Shown: in pieces, positions 1 through 7,441 of the stretch
Layout: every line of letters begins with the position of its first letter
Numbering within the stretch: position 1 is the first letter of the stretch
Assembly: GCA_000381605.1 (NCBI GenBank)
Contig: KB906759.1
Span: forward strand, 434,001-498,000
Direction: 5' to 3'
Length of the DNA stretch: 64,000 bases
Source of the DNA: Acidobacteriaceae bacterium KBS 89
GTDB taxonomy: Bacteria > Acidobacteriota > Terriglobia > Terriglobales > Acidobacteriaceae
The notes under the pieces: model-generated
The model's input: the letters and a program-made list of their open reading frames with translations, nothing else
The model's database searches: none
What the model was told of the DNA's origin: nothing
Made by a program: the position numbers and the translations under genes

Positions 1-300
1 GCCTGGACCTGGGTCACCAGCGAAGATATGGACCGTATTGGCGCCACAGCCGAAGACTGCGAAGGCGTCGTCAACTACCTCATCAGCATCGCCGGCGTCG
101 AATCCGCGGTCTTTCTGCGTGAAGCCGAGGCCAGCCAGTTTCGTCTCAGCATTCGCAGCAAAGGAAAAAGTGATGTCGCCCAGATCGCCGAGTACTTCGG
201 CGGCGGCGGTCACCGCAACGCCAGCGGATGCACCCTCGATGGTCCTTTGGGTGTAGCCACCGAGCGGATCCTAACCCAGCTACGGGCAAGAATCTGTTAG
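1..300 (+). CDS. DHH-family phosphoesterase, C-terminal part (NrnA-like), partial at window edge
   Basis: The open frame runs from base 1 with no start, so only the last 99 residues are seen. The fragment is a DHHA1 domain: it contains the diagnostic glycine-rich motif GGGGHRNASG (about residues 67-76 of the fragment), which binds the phosphate of the substrate in DHH/DHHA1 enzymes. In this family NrnA-type proteins degrade nanoRNA and/or dephosphorylate pAp, and others hydrolyse cyclic dinucleotides. The N-terminal DHH motifs that would separate these possibilities lie outside the window. It precedes the glycosyltransferase gene by only 24 bp on the same strand. Confidence 0.85.
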   Translation, partial: AWTWVTSEDMDRIGATAEDCEGVVNYLISIAGVESAVFLREAEASQFRLSIRSKGKSDVAQIAEYFGGGGHRNASGCTLDGPLGVATERILTQLRARIC

Positions 301-324
301 CCTTGTCTCGCTCCTCAACGATAA

Positions 325-2142
325 ATGAACGATAGTCAACAACCCGCCGCGACCGGCGCAAGGAAAGACCACGCGGCCCTCATTTGGCTCCGCGAGAGAC
401 TACCGACCTCGGTGACTGTGCGAGAGTTTCTCGTCCTGTTCGCTGTAACCGGTTTTCTGTTGCTATACGGCCTGGTTCCCGTCTTCGGAGGCGATCAGCT
501 TGGCCTGGTTGGCGCGGACGAGCCAAGATACGCCCAGATCGCCCGCGAGATGCTCACCGCACATTCGGACGCCTGCCATACCGTCAACGCCAAGATGGTT
601 CCGCGCAGTCTTCGCGCCGAAGACCTGCGTAACTCCTTTCATTGCATCTCAGCTGGCACTGTCACCCCTATCCTTTACGGCAAACCCTGGCTCGAAAAGC
701 CCGCCCTTTACTATTGGCGCGCCATGAGCTTCTTCAAGGAGTTCGGCGTCTCCGATTGGACCGCCCGTCTGCCGTCCTCCTCCGCCACACTCGCACTCGT
801 CGTCCTCGTCTTCCTGCACATGCGGCGGTTCCGGCCCGGCGGCCATCTCGACGCTGCTCTCATCACCGTCTCCTGTGTGGCCATCGTCAGCTTCTCCCGC
901 GGGGCTTCCACCGACATGCAGCTCGCGGCGCCCTTCTGCATCGGAATGCTCGGCTGGTACGCCTGGTACGAAACCGGAAAAAAATTCTGGCTCTTCGATC
1001 TCTACTTCTTTGGTGCAGCCGCCACCTTGGCCAAAGGCCCCATCGCACCTTTCCTCGCCCTCAGCATCATCCTGCTCTTCGCCGGTCTTCGCCGCGAGTG
1101 GTCTCTGCTTCGGCGCACAATCTGGTGGCCCGGCGTCACACTCTTTCTGCTCATGGTGCTGCCCTGGTACATCGCTGTCCAGAAGCGCAACCCGACCTTT
1201 TACCGCCTCTTCTTCCTCGAGCACAATCTCGAACGCTTCGCCACCGACCGCTTCCAGCACCATCAGCCCTTTTTCTTCTACTTCATCGTCCTGCTCCTGG
1301 GCCTCATGCCCTGGACAGTCATGGCAATGCGCGCCCTTCTCGACTCCATTGAAGTCTCCATCGCCGAATGGAAGGTCCGCCACAACCCGAGCCGCTACCT
1401 CGGCCACACCCGCGCAGGCGACGCCTTCCCCGAGTTCCTCGTCCTTTGGGCCCTCTTTCCCATCGTCTTCTTCTCCTTCTCAGGCTCGAAGCTCCCCGGC
1501 TACATCCTCCCTTCCATTCCCCCGCTCACCATTCTCACGGCCGACTACCTCAACCGCATCCGCCGCGAGGGCCTGCCGAAATGGCTCCTCTGGTCTCACG
1601 CCGCACTCTGCGCTGTCATGGTCTTTGTTCTTGTTCTCGCTCCACAGCATATGAAGTACGAGACGCTCGTGCCCTCCATGCCCTGGTTGATGGGCGCGGC
1701 AGCAGCCGCCCTCGGCTTCGGGGCCATCGTCTTCTTCATCGTCCGCCGTTGGGGCATCTCCCAGGTCTGCAATGCGACGTTGATCCCGGTCCTTGCAACC
1801 CTCGTCTTCCTTCTCGGATTCCACGGCAAAGAGCTTGATGTCAACTACTCAGCCCGTCCCCTTGCTCGCGAGATCCTCCGCGAGGCCCCCGACGTGAAAC
1901 TGGTCGCCACAGACTCCATCAAGCGGGACATGGACTACGGCCTCGCCTTCTACCGCAATCAGCCGATGATTCACTATGACACCGACGGCGTTCCCGACGC
2001 GGAACACCTTCTGGTAGTGCGCGCGAACGACACCACAAGGCTCGAACGGTGGCTTAACGGACGCGTCTACATGCCGCTCTTTCTCTACGAATCGCAAGGC
2101 CTCGAGGTCTATCGGGTCTACGCAAAGCCTGAGACCCCGTAA
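325..2142 (+). CDS. ArnT/PMT-like glycosyltransferase, multi-pass membrane protein
   Basis: 605 aa. The first membrane helix is at about residues 34-54 and is followed by an external loop holding the acidic motif DEPRYA (about 65-70), which marks the lipid-linked-sugar transferases of the PMT/ArnT (GT39/GT83) group. About ten further hydrophobic segments follow, then a soluble C-terminal domain after about residue 500. Such enzymes move a sugar from an undecaprenyl/dolichyl-type carrier to lipid A, protein or another envelope acceptor at the outer face of the cytoplasmic membrane. The acceptor cannot be read from sequence. The gene sits 24 bp after the DHH phosphoesterase. Two more distant GT39-type genes lie at 20.7 and 31.6 kb. 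Confidence 0.85.
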   Translation: MNDSQQPAATGARKDHAALIWLRERLPTSVTVREFLVLFAVTGFLLLYGLVPVFGGDQLGLVGADEPRYAQIAREMLTAHSDACHTVNAKMVPRSLRAEDLRNSFHCISAGTVTPILYGKPWLEKPALYYWRAMSFFKEFGVSDWTARLPSSSATLALVVLVFLHMRRFRPGGHLDAALITVSCVAIVSFSRGASTDMQLAAPFCIGMLGWYAWYETGKKFWLFDLYFFGAAATLAKGPIAPFLALSIILLFAGLRREWSLLRRTIWWPGVTLFLLMVLPWYIAVQKRNPTFYRLFFLEHNLERFATDRFQHHQPFFFYFIVLLLGLMPWTVMAMRALLDSIEVSIAEWKVRHNPSRYLGHTRAGDAFPEFLVLWALFPIVFFSFSGSKLPGYILPSIPPLTILTADYLNRIRREGLPKWLLWSHAALCAVMVFVLVLAPQHMKYETLVPSMPWLMGAAAAALGFGAIVFFIVRRWGISQVCNATLIPVLATLVFLLGFHGKELDVNYSARPLAREILREAPDVKLVATDSIKRDMDYGLAFYRNQPMIHYDTDGVPDAEHLLVVRANDTTRLERWLNGRVYMPLFLYESQGLEVYRVYAKPETP

Positions 2143-2223
2143 GCGACCCGGTACTCGCCCACATCGCTCTTAACCCATACCCCCGCAAATTCCTATAAGC
2201 TCAAACGAACACTTTCAGAGGGT

Positions 2224-3192
2224 ATGACAGTCGCAACCCAACTCGAGATACTGGACCTCCGCCATTTTTCGGCACGTCAGTTGCGCCCGCTGCTCGAAAC
2301 CGAGTCACGTCTTTGGGAACAGCGGCTCCGGTGGAACTACCAGAGCTCCACCGAGCTTCTTCTCCAATACCTTGACTCCCGCATCCTGCCCGGTTTTGTC
2401 GCGCTCGACCGTGGACGCATCTGTGGCTTCACCTTCTGCGTCTACGAGGGCCAGAAAGCCGTGGTCGGTGACGCCTTCGCCGTCGCGAACGACCCCGCGC
2501 AGATGCTGCAGATCACGCAGTCGCTTCTCCACCAGCTCCTTCAGCTCCTGCAGCATTCACCGGGCATCCAGCGAGTCGAGTCGCAGCTTCTCCTCTACGA
2601 TGCCGGCTCCATCGACGAAGCCTTCCTCGCCGCCGGCTTCACCATGTATCCCCGCCTCTTTATGGAGTACGACCTCCCGCCTTCGCACGACCCGGCTCGC
2701 ACCCCAACTCTCCCGCCTTACGTTGAAATCCTGGGCTGGTCGGCCGATCACTACCAGGCAGCCGCCGAGTTAATCCATGAGTCCTACACCGGACACATCG
2801 ACGCTCGCATCAACGACCAGTACTGCTCTCTTCACGGCTCCTTGCGCTTCCTCCACAACATCGTTCGCTTTCCTGGCTGCGGCGTCTTCGATCCCGGCGC
2901 CTCCTGGATGCTTCGCGACCAACGCAACGGCGCTCTGATCGGAATGCTTCTATGCTCACGCGTAGCCGACGACGTAGCCCACATCACTCAACTCTGCGTC
3001 GCCACGGCCTATCGCCGGCAGCGCCTCGGTGTCGCGCTTCTCGAGCACTGCATCCACAACCTCACCCAATCCGGCTTCGCCGCAATCACCCTCACCGTAA
3101 CCGAGGCCAACCATCAGGCCGTCAAGCTCTACAAAGACTCAGGCTTCTTTATCCGCCACCGCTTCGACGCAATGGTCCTCGACAAATCCTGA
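2224..3192 (+). CDS. GNAT-family N-acetyltransferase
   Basis: 322 aa, about twice the length of a single GNAT domain. The C-terminal half (about 165-320) has the acetyl-CoA binding signature RRQRLGVALLEHC (motif A, RxxRxG) followed by a typical motif B ending in VKLYKDSGF. The N-terminal half (about 1-150) resembles a degenerate GNAT fold without a clear CoA-binding loop, so this may be a tandem GNAT with one active domain. Substrate unknown. ATG at 2224 directly follows a GAGGG stretch. It stands alone between the ArnT-like gene and the DUF2277 gene, all on the same strand. Confidence 0.8.
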   Translation: MTVATQLEILDLRHFSARQLRPLLETESRLWEQRLRWNYQSSTELLLQYLDSRILPGFVALDRGRICGFTFCVYEGQKAVVGDAFAVANDPAQMLQITQSLLHQLLQLLQHSPGIQRVESQLLLYDAGSIDEAFLAAGFTMYPRLFMEYDLPPSHDPARTPTLPPYVEILGWSADHYQAAAELIHESYTGHIDARINDQYCSLHGSLRFLHNIVRFPGCGVFDPGASWMLRDQRNGALIGMLLCSRVADDVAHITQLCVATAYRRQRLGVALLEHCIHNLTQSGFAAITLTVTEANHQAVKLYKDSGFFIRHRFDAMVLDKS

Positions 3193-3250
3193 GAATTCTT
3201 GCCTTTGCTACGTCTCGATTGATGGTCGCCGTTTGCCTATAATTCTTGGC

Positions 3251-3523
3251 ATGTGCCGAAACATCAAAAATCTCTTCAACTTCGATCCGCCGGTAACCGA
3301 CCAGGAGGTTCGCGACGCCTCGCTGCAGTTCGTCCGGAAGATCAGCGGCTTCAACAAGCCATCCAAGGCAAACGAAGCCTCCTTTAACGCAGCCATCGAT
3401 GAGATCACTGCGGTCTCCGCTCGACTTCTTCACTCGCTTGAAACGACCGCAGAGCCAAAGAACCGCGAAGAAGAAGCGGCCAAGGCAAAGGCCCGCTCAG
3501 CTGAGCGCTTCGGCACCGCCTGA
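3251..3523 (+). CDS. DUF2277 family small protein
   Basis: 90 aa. I chose the ATG at 3251 because family members begin with the conserved MCRNIK(N/T)LFNF sequence. The open frame extends six codons further upstream, but these do not resemble the family. Conserved blocks seen are CRNIKNLFNFDPPVT, FVRKISGFNKPSKANE and a C-terminal charged helix. Function of the family is unknown. It is cytosolic by absence of signal or membrane segments. Its 3' end faces guaB with only 23 bp between the stop codons. Confidence 0.85.
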   Translation: MCRNIKNLFNFDPPVTDQEVRDASLQFVRKISGFNKPSKANEASFNAAIDEITAVSARLLHSLETTAEPKNREEEAAKAKARSAERFGTA

Positions 3524-3546
3524 TTCGCCGCTACCCGCCACGTGCG

Positions 3547-5070
3547 CTACTCCACGTGATAGTTCGGCGCCTCACGCGTGATGATCACGTCGTGAACATG
3601 ACTCTCTCTCAGGCCAGCATTGGAGATGCGGATAAACTTCGCATTCGCCTGCAAATCCGCTATAGTCGCACACCCCAGATACCCCATCCCTGACCGCAGC
3701 CCGCCAACCAACTGGTAGACCATCCCCTCCAGCGGCCCGCGATGCGGCACCCGTCCTTCAATACCCTCCGGCACAAACTTCGCCAGCCGGTTCGAGCCGC
3801 CATTCTCCCGCGCGGTCAGCGAAGGCCGCTCCGTGCTTGCATCCTCCAGGTCGCTCTTGCCTTGAAAATATCTTTCCCCCGACCCCTGCGCCATCGCCGA
3901 CAACGACCCCATTCCGCGATAAGCCTTGAAGGATCGCCCCTGATACAAAATCGTCTCGCCCGGACTCTCGTCCACCCCGGCGAACAACGACCCCATCATC
4001 ACCACACTTGCGCCCGCCGCAATGGCCTTCGTCACATCGCCCGAATACTTAATCCCACCATCCGCAATCACGGGAATCCCCCGCTCTTTACCCGCACGAT
4101 AAGCCTCTGAGATCGCCGTAATCTGCGGCATTCCCGCACCCGTCACCATACGCGTCGTGCAGATCGAACCCGGCCCGATCCCCACCTTGATCGCGTCCGC
4201 GCCAGCATCGATCAGCGCAATCGCCCCTTCATAAGTAGCAATATTCCCTGCCATCAAATCAATCTGCGGAAATCGTTTCTTCACCAGCGCGACTGCCTCC
4301 AGCACGCGAGACGAATGCCCATGCGCCGAATCAATCGCCAACGCATCCACTCGCGCCGCCACCAGCGCCTCAGCCCGCTCCAGAAAATCCCCCGTAGCCC
4401 CAATCGCCCCCGCAACGCGCAACCGCCCCTGCGAATCTTTCGAAGCATTCGGATACTTCAGCTTCTTCTGAATGTCTTTGACCGTGATCAGGCCCTTCAG
4501 CTCATATTCGTCATTCACCACCAGCAGCTTCTCGACCCGATGCTGATGCAGAATCTGCTCCGCCTGCTCCAGCGTCGTCCCCACGGGCACCGTTATCAGG
4601 TTTGTCTTCGTCATCACTGAATCAATCGTCAGGTCGGTCCGTGACACAAACCGCAGGTCGCGATTCGTCAAAATCCCCACCAGCTTTTTGTTTTTCGTCA
4701 CCGGCACACCCGAGATCTTGTACCGCCGCATGACCTCCAGCGCATCGGCGATCGTCTGCTCGGGCGTAATCGTCACCGGGTCCACGATCATCCCGCTCTC
4801 TGACCGCTTCACCTTGTCGATCTCCCCCGCCTGCTGCTCGATCGTTAAATTTCGGTGAACGACGCCCAGCCCACCCTGCTGTGCCATCGCAATCGCCAGC
4901 CGCGCCTCGGTCACGGTATCCATCGCTGCCGACATCAGCGGCGTACTAAGCGTGATATTGCGCGTCAGTTGCGTTTGCGTACTTACCTGCGTCGGAACGA
5001 CTTCGCTATAGGCAGGAACGAGGAGAACATCATCAAAAGTAAGGGCTTCGGGTACGGGGGAGCTAATCAT
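3547..5070 (-). CDS. guaB: Inosine-5'-monophosphate dehydrogenase
   Basis: 507 aa, full length for the family. It oxidises IMP to XMP with NAD+, the committed step of GMP synthesis. Seen: the N-terminal TFDDVLLVPAYSEV block, two CBS domains (about 95-210) inserted in the TIM barrel, the catalytic loop GPGSICTTRMVTG with the active-site Cys (about residue 305), and the flap sequence around YRGMGSL. Start ATG at 5070. A sigma-70-like promoter lies about 80 bp upstream on the same strand. Confidence 0.98.
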   Translation of the reverse strand: MISSPVPEALTFDDVLLVPAYSEVVPTQVSTQTQLTRNITLSTPLMSAAMDTVTEARLAIAMAQQGGLGVVHRNLTIEQQAGEIDKVKRSESGMIVDPVTITPEQTIADALEVMRRYKISGVPVTKNKKLVGILTNRDLRFVSRTDLTIDSVMTKTNLITVPVGTTLEQAEQILHQHRVEKLLVVNDEYELKGLITVKDIQKKLKYPNASKDSQGRLRVAGAIGATGDFLERAEALVAARVDALAIDSAHGHSSRVLEAVALVKKRFPQIDLMAGNIATYEGAIALIDAGADAIKVGIGPGSICTTRMVTGAGMPQITAISEAYRAGKERGIPVIADGGIKYSGDVTKAIAAGASVVMMGSLFAGVDESPGETILYQGRSFKAYRGMGSLSAMAQGSGERYFQGKSDLEDASTERPSLTARENGGSNRLAKFVPEGIEGRVPHRGPLEGMVYQLVGGLRSGMGYLGCATIADLQANAKFIRISNAGLRESHVHDVIITREAPNYHVE

Positions 5071-5150
5071 AATTTTTTGTAGGTTCCAGTTGTAAGGGTT
5101 AAAAGAGATGGGCTAAGGGCAGCAAGCCGAAATTCCGCAGGATTTGAATG

Positions 5151-5179
5151 ATTGTAGAGTCGCCAACAACCCATAGCAA
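5151..5179 (-). promoter_or_regulatory. Putative sigma-70 promoter of guaB
   Basis: On the minus strand a -35 TTGCTA (5174-5179) and a -10 TACAAT (5151-5156) are separated by exactly 17 bp. Transcription would start near 5144, giving a leader of about 75 nt before the guaB start codon. Read from sequence only. Confidence 0.6.
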
Positions 5180-5305
5180 CTTGGATGGTCCAATTTCCGC
5201 AAAGTTTCACAGGTGGATGTGCTCTCAGCCATATGGACACCCCTCGTAAATCGGATGAAATTCCCTGCTGCATTTTTTTTGCTCCGGGACTGTAACTATC
5301 GCTAG

Positions 5306-5334
5306 TTGTCCCCACCCTTTCCCGCAGCTAGATT
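5306..5334 (+). promoter_or_regulatory. Putative sigma-70 promoter of the OmpA-like gene
   Basis: TTGTCC (5306-5311), 17-bp spacer, TAGATT (5329-5334). The predicted start near 5341 leaves a leader of about 114 nt before the ATG at 5455, which is preceded by a GGAG ribosome-binding sequence at 5441-5444. Confidence 0.5.
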
Positions 5335-5454
5335 TAGCGCAACAGTGTGATCTGATCGGCAATCGGGCCGATTCGGAAACGGCTCCCCGGCTGGACCTTC
5401 CGGCTCAAAGGCGTAACGCCAAAAAATCAAGACTGCATTCGGAGAAAAAATTCC

Positions 5455-6429
5455 ATGAGACTTATCGCTTCAAAGACATCGCGCCTGCTCTGCCTCCCCG
5501 CGCTCCTCCTTCTACTGGCTACCGTCGCTCAAGCAGCGACCCCAACCCGAAAATTCGATTCCGGAAAAAAAGCCAAAGTCACTGGGACAATCGTCTCCCG
5601 CAGCGGTGACCTGGTCGTCATCAACATCAAGAAAGAAAGCACGTCGGCAATCGTCAATATCACTGATAACACCAAGATTGAACGCGAAAAGTCGTTCAGG
5701 CTCCGCAAAGCTGAACAGGACGTCACCGCCATGCTTCCCGGTCTCACCATAACCGCGGAAGGCGTTGGCAATAGCAAGGGGCAACTCGACGCCGGCAAGA
5801 TCACCTTCAATCCTGACACCTTCGCCATTGAACAGGCCGAGGAGCAGCAGATCGAAGCCAACAAAGCTGCGGCTGCCAACGCTCAAACCACAGCGAATCA
5901 AGGGGTGAGCGCGGCGGGTGCGGCCCAAACCTCCGCAAATAAGGCTCAAAGCTCGGCGAACCAGGCCGGACAAATGGCATCAGCTGCAGGCGCCGGTGCT
6001 GTTATGGATGCCGAAGCAATTTCGCTCGTCAACAAACGGGTGTCGGACCTCGGTGACTATCAAACTGTAGTCGAAGCCGCGCTCTTCTTCGAAACAAACC
6101 AAGCCACCCTGTCAGACTCTGATAAGAAGGCATTGGACAAGCTCGCCAAGGACGCAATGTCGACCCAGAACTACATGATTGAGATCGCCGGTTACGCCTC
6201 CAGCACGGGGACAAAGGCTGCCAATCAGAAGCTCAGCGACGAGCGAGCGACCGCCGTCGCACAATACCTGCGTAACTCAGCCAACGTACCGATGCGCCGC
6301 ATTCTCGCTCCTGCCGGCTACGGGGCAACGCACGCAGCCGCCTCAAACTCCGACCCCGAAGGACGCGACATCAACCGGCGCGTCGACGTAAAGGTACTGG
6401 TCAACAAGGGCCTTTCCGAATCGATCTAA
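5455..6429 (+). CDS. OmpA-family protein with N-terminal DUF5666-like region
   Basis: 324 aa. Signal peptide: hydrophobic core at about residues 10-26, cleavage near AQA-A. Residues about 35-125 form a small beta domain (KAKVTGTIVSRSGDLVVINI..., resembling DUF5666-type OB folds), followed by an Ala/Gln/Asn-rich helical stretch (about 130-180) likely to be coiled coil. The C-terminal part (about 205-320) is an OmpA-like peptidoglycan-binding domain with the pattern NQKLSDERATAVAQYL and GRDINRRVDV. It is probably periplasmic, linking to murein. A strong terminator follows. Confidence 0.85.
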   Translation: MRLIASKTSRLLCLPALLLLLATVAQAATPTRKFDSGKKAKVTGTIVSRSGDLVVINIKKESTSAIVNITDNTKIEREKSFRLRKAEQDVTAMLPGLTITAEGVGNSKGQLDAGKITFNPDTFAIEQAEEQQIEANKAAAANAQTTANQGVSAAGAAQTSANKAQSSANQAGQMASAAGAGAVMDAEAISLVNKRVSDLGDYQTVVEAALFFETNQATLSDSDKKALDKLAKDAMSTQNYMIEIAGYASSTGTKAANQKLSDERATAVAQYLRNSANVPMRRILAPAGYGATHAAASNSDPEGRDINRRVDVKVLVNKGLSESI

Positions 6430-6452
6430 TTTCCCACCAACAAATATGAGCT

Positions 6453-6485
6453 CGGCCGGGACACATTGTTCCGGCCGTTTCCTTT
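6453..6485 (+). terminator. Rho-independent terminator after the OmpA-like gene
   Basis: A 10-bp GC-rich stem (6453-6462 with 6468-6477, one G-U pair) with a 5-nt loop ACATT, followed by TTTCCTTTT. It lies 24 bp after the stop codon. Confidence 0.8.
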
Positions 6486-6597
6486 TCGAATCAGTAATTG
6501 ACCTTGGAGAACGTTCGGCTAAGAAACACCAAAGGGCTGGAAATAGGCGTTTTCAAGCGGTCCGTTCAACCTATTCAACATTGAATTGGCTGACCCA

Positions 6598-6626
6598 TTG
6601 AACAAGCCCCACAATCGTTGTATCAT
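6598..6626 (+). promoter_or_regulatory. Putative sigma-70 promoter of the rimP-nusA-infB operon
   Basis: TTGAAC (6598-6603), 17-bp spacer, TATCAT (6621-6626). The predicted start is near 6633, about 143 nt before the rimP start codon. Confidence 0.6.
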
Positions 6627-6697
6627 CAGGTTTGCAGACGATTTTGTTCCGTCGTAAGAGTATGCCGTGACCGCACCGGTGATTTGGCGGAAGAGAT

Positions 6698-6725
6698 GAG
6701 TGGGCCAAAGCCCACTTTTTATTTG
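6698..6725 (+). terminator. Attenuator-like hairpin in the rimP leader
   Basis: Stem AGTGGGC (6699-6705) pairs with GCCCACT (6710-6716) around a CAAA loop and is followed at once by a T-rich run (TTTTTATTT). It is a textbook intrinsic terminator, but it sits between the operon promoter and rimP, 50 bp before the start codon. It therefore probably acts as an attenuator controlling read-through into rimP-nusA-infB. Confidence 0.65.
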
Positions 6726-6775
6726 CTCTAAAAGCGTTCTGTTTTTTCACGGAAAATGAACCGGAAGCACAGCTT

Positions 6776-7354
6776 ATGGCAGTCCAGATTGACGAAATTC
6801 GAGCAACCGCGCAACGCGTCGCCGCCTCACACAACTTGGAGCTCGTCGATCTCGAATTCCAGGGCGGCAGCAAACACCGCACCTTGCGCGTCTATATCGA
6901 AAAGAACGCAGCAGAACGGGCCAAGCTGGCAGAATTAGCAGCAGCTGGAACATCAGAACTACCGAAGGGCGTCCCAGTCGAGATGCTCTCCGGCGTAACC
7001 CACGAAGATTGCGCCCAGTTCGCGCAGGATTTCGGAACAGTACTTGACGTGGAAGACCTGATCCCAGGGGCGGAGTACACCCTCGAGGTCTCCTCGCCGG
7101 GTGTGGAACGAAAGCTCTTCCGGCCCGAAGATTACACCCGGTTTCAAGGCAGTCTGATCAAGCTTCAGACTTTCACGCCGGTTAATAAGAACAGGCAGTG
7201 GCAAGGCCGTCTGACGAAATTCACAGACGGAGTCCTGACGATCGACCTATCTGCCGTCAAGCAGAAGGGCAAGGCAAAGAAGGCCGTCACCGAAGCGACC
7301 GTCGACATCGCCCTGGCGAACGTCGAAAAGGCCAATCTGGTCGCGGAGACTTAG
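6776..7354 (+). CDS. rimP: Ribosome maturation factor RimP
   Basis: 192 aa, longer than the usual 150-160. RimP is a cytosolic factor for 30S subunit assembly. N-terminal alpha/beta domain (about 1-110) with LELVDLEFQGGSKHRTLRVYIEK and the family motif DCAQFAQDFGTVLDVEDLIPGAEYTLEVSSPGVERKL. C-terminal Sm-like barrel (about 115-190). The extra length is mainly an inserted segment of about 20 residues (around 45-68, AAERAKLAELAAAGTSEL...) plus a Lys-rich loop in the C-terminal domain. The first gene of the rimP-nusA-infB operon; nusA starts 87 bp downstream. Confidence 0.95.
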   Translation: MAVQIDEIRATAQRVAASHNLELVDLEFQGGSKHRTLRVYIEKNAAERAKLAELAAAGTSELPKGVPVEMLSGVTHEDCAQFAQDFGTVLDVEDLIPGAEYTLEVSSPGVERKLFRPEDYTRFQGSLIKLQTFTPVNKNRQWQGRLTKFTDGVLTIDLSAVKQKGKAKKAVTEATVDIALANVEKANLVAET

Positions 7355-7441
7355 CGACACTGCAACATAAGGTAACAGCATCAGAAATGATGGATAACAA
7401 GAAACAAACCCGGGAATCCGGACAAGAAGGACGAGTGAGCG

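Larger units (their letters stand above)
5071..5454. other. Divergent intergenic region guaB / ompA-like gene
   Basis: 384 bp without a credible gene. It holds the guaB promoter, a promoter for the OmpA-like gene, and a leader of the latter with several small GC-rich inverted repeats, the clearest being GGCG-TAA-CGCC at 5410-5420. I could not match this leader to a known riboswitch consensus. Confidence 0.6.
6430..6775 (+). other. Intergenic region with promoter and leader of rimP-nusA-infB
   Basis: 346 bp without a gene. It contains the terminator of the OmpA-like gene, a good promoter at 6598-6626 (TTGAAC, 17 bp, TATCAT) and an approximately 143-nt leader that carries a terminator-like hairpin at 6698-6725. 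A second, weaker promoter-like pair is TTGACC near 6498 with TAAGAA 16 bp downstream. Confidence 0.6.

Noticed and set aside
5335..5454. Possible riboswitch in the leader of the OmpA-like gene
   Set aside because: Several short hairpins are present, but none of the conserved cores I know (c-di-GMP, TPP, cobalamin, SAM) can be matched.
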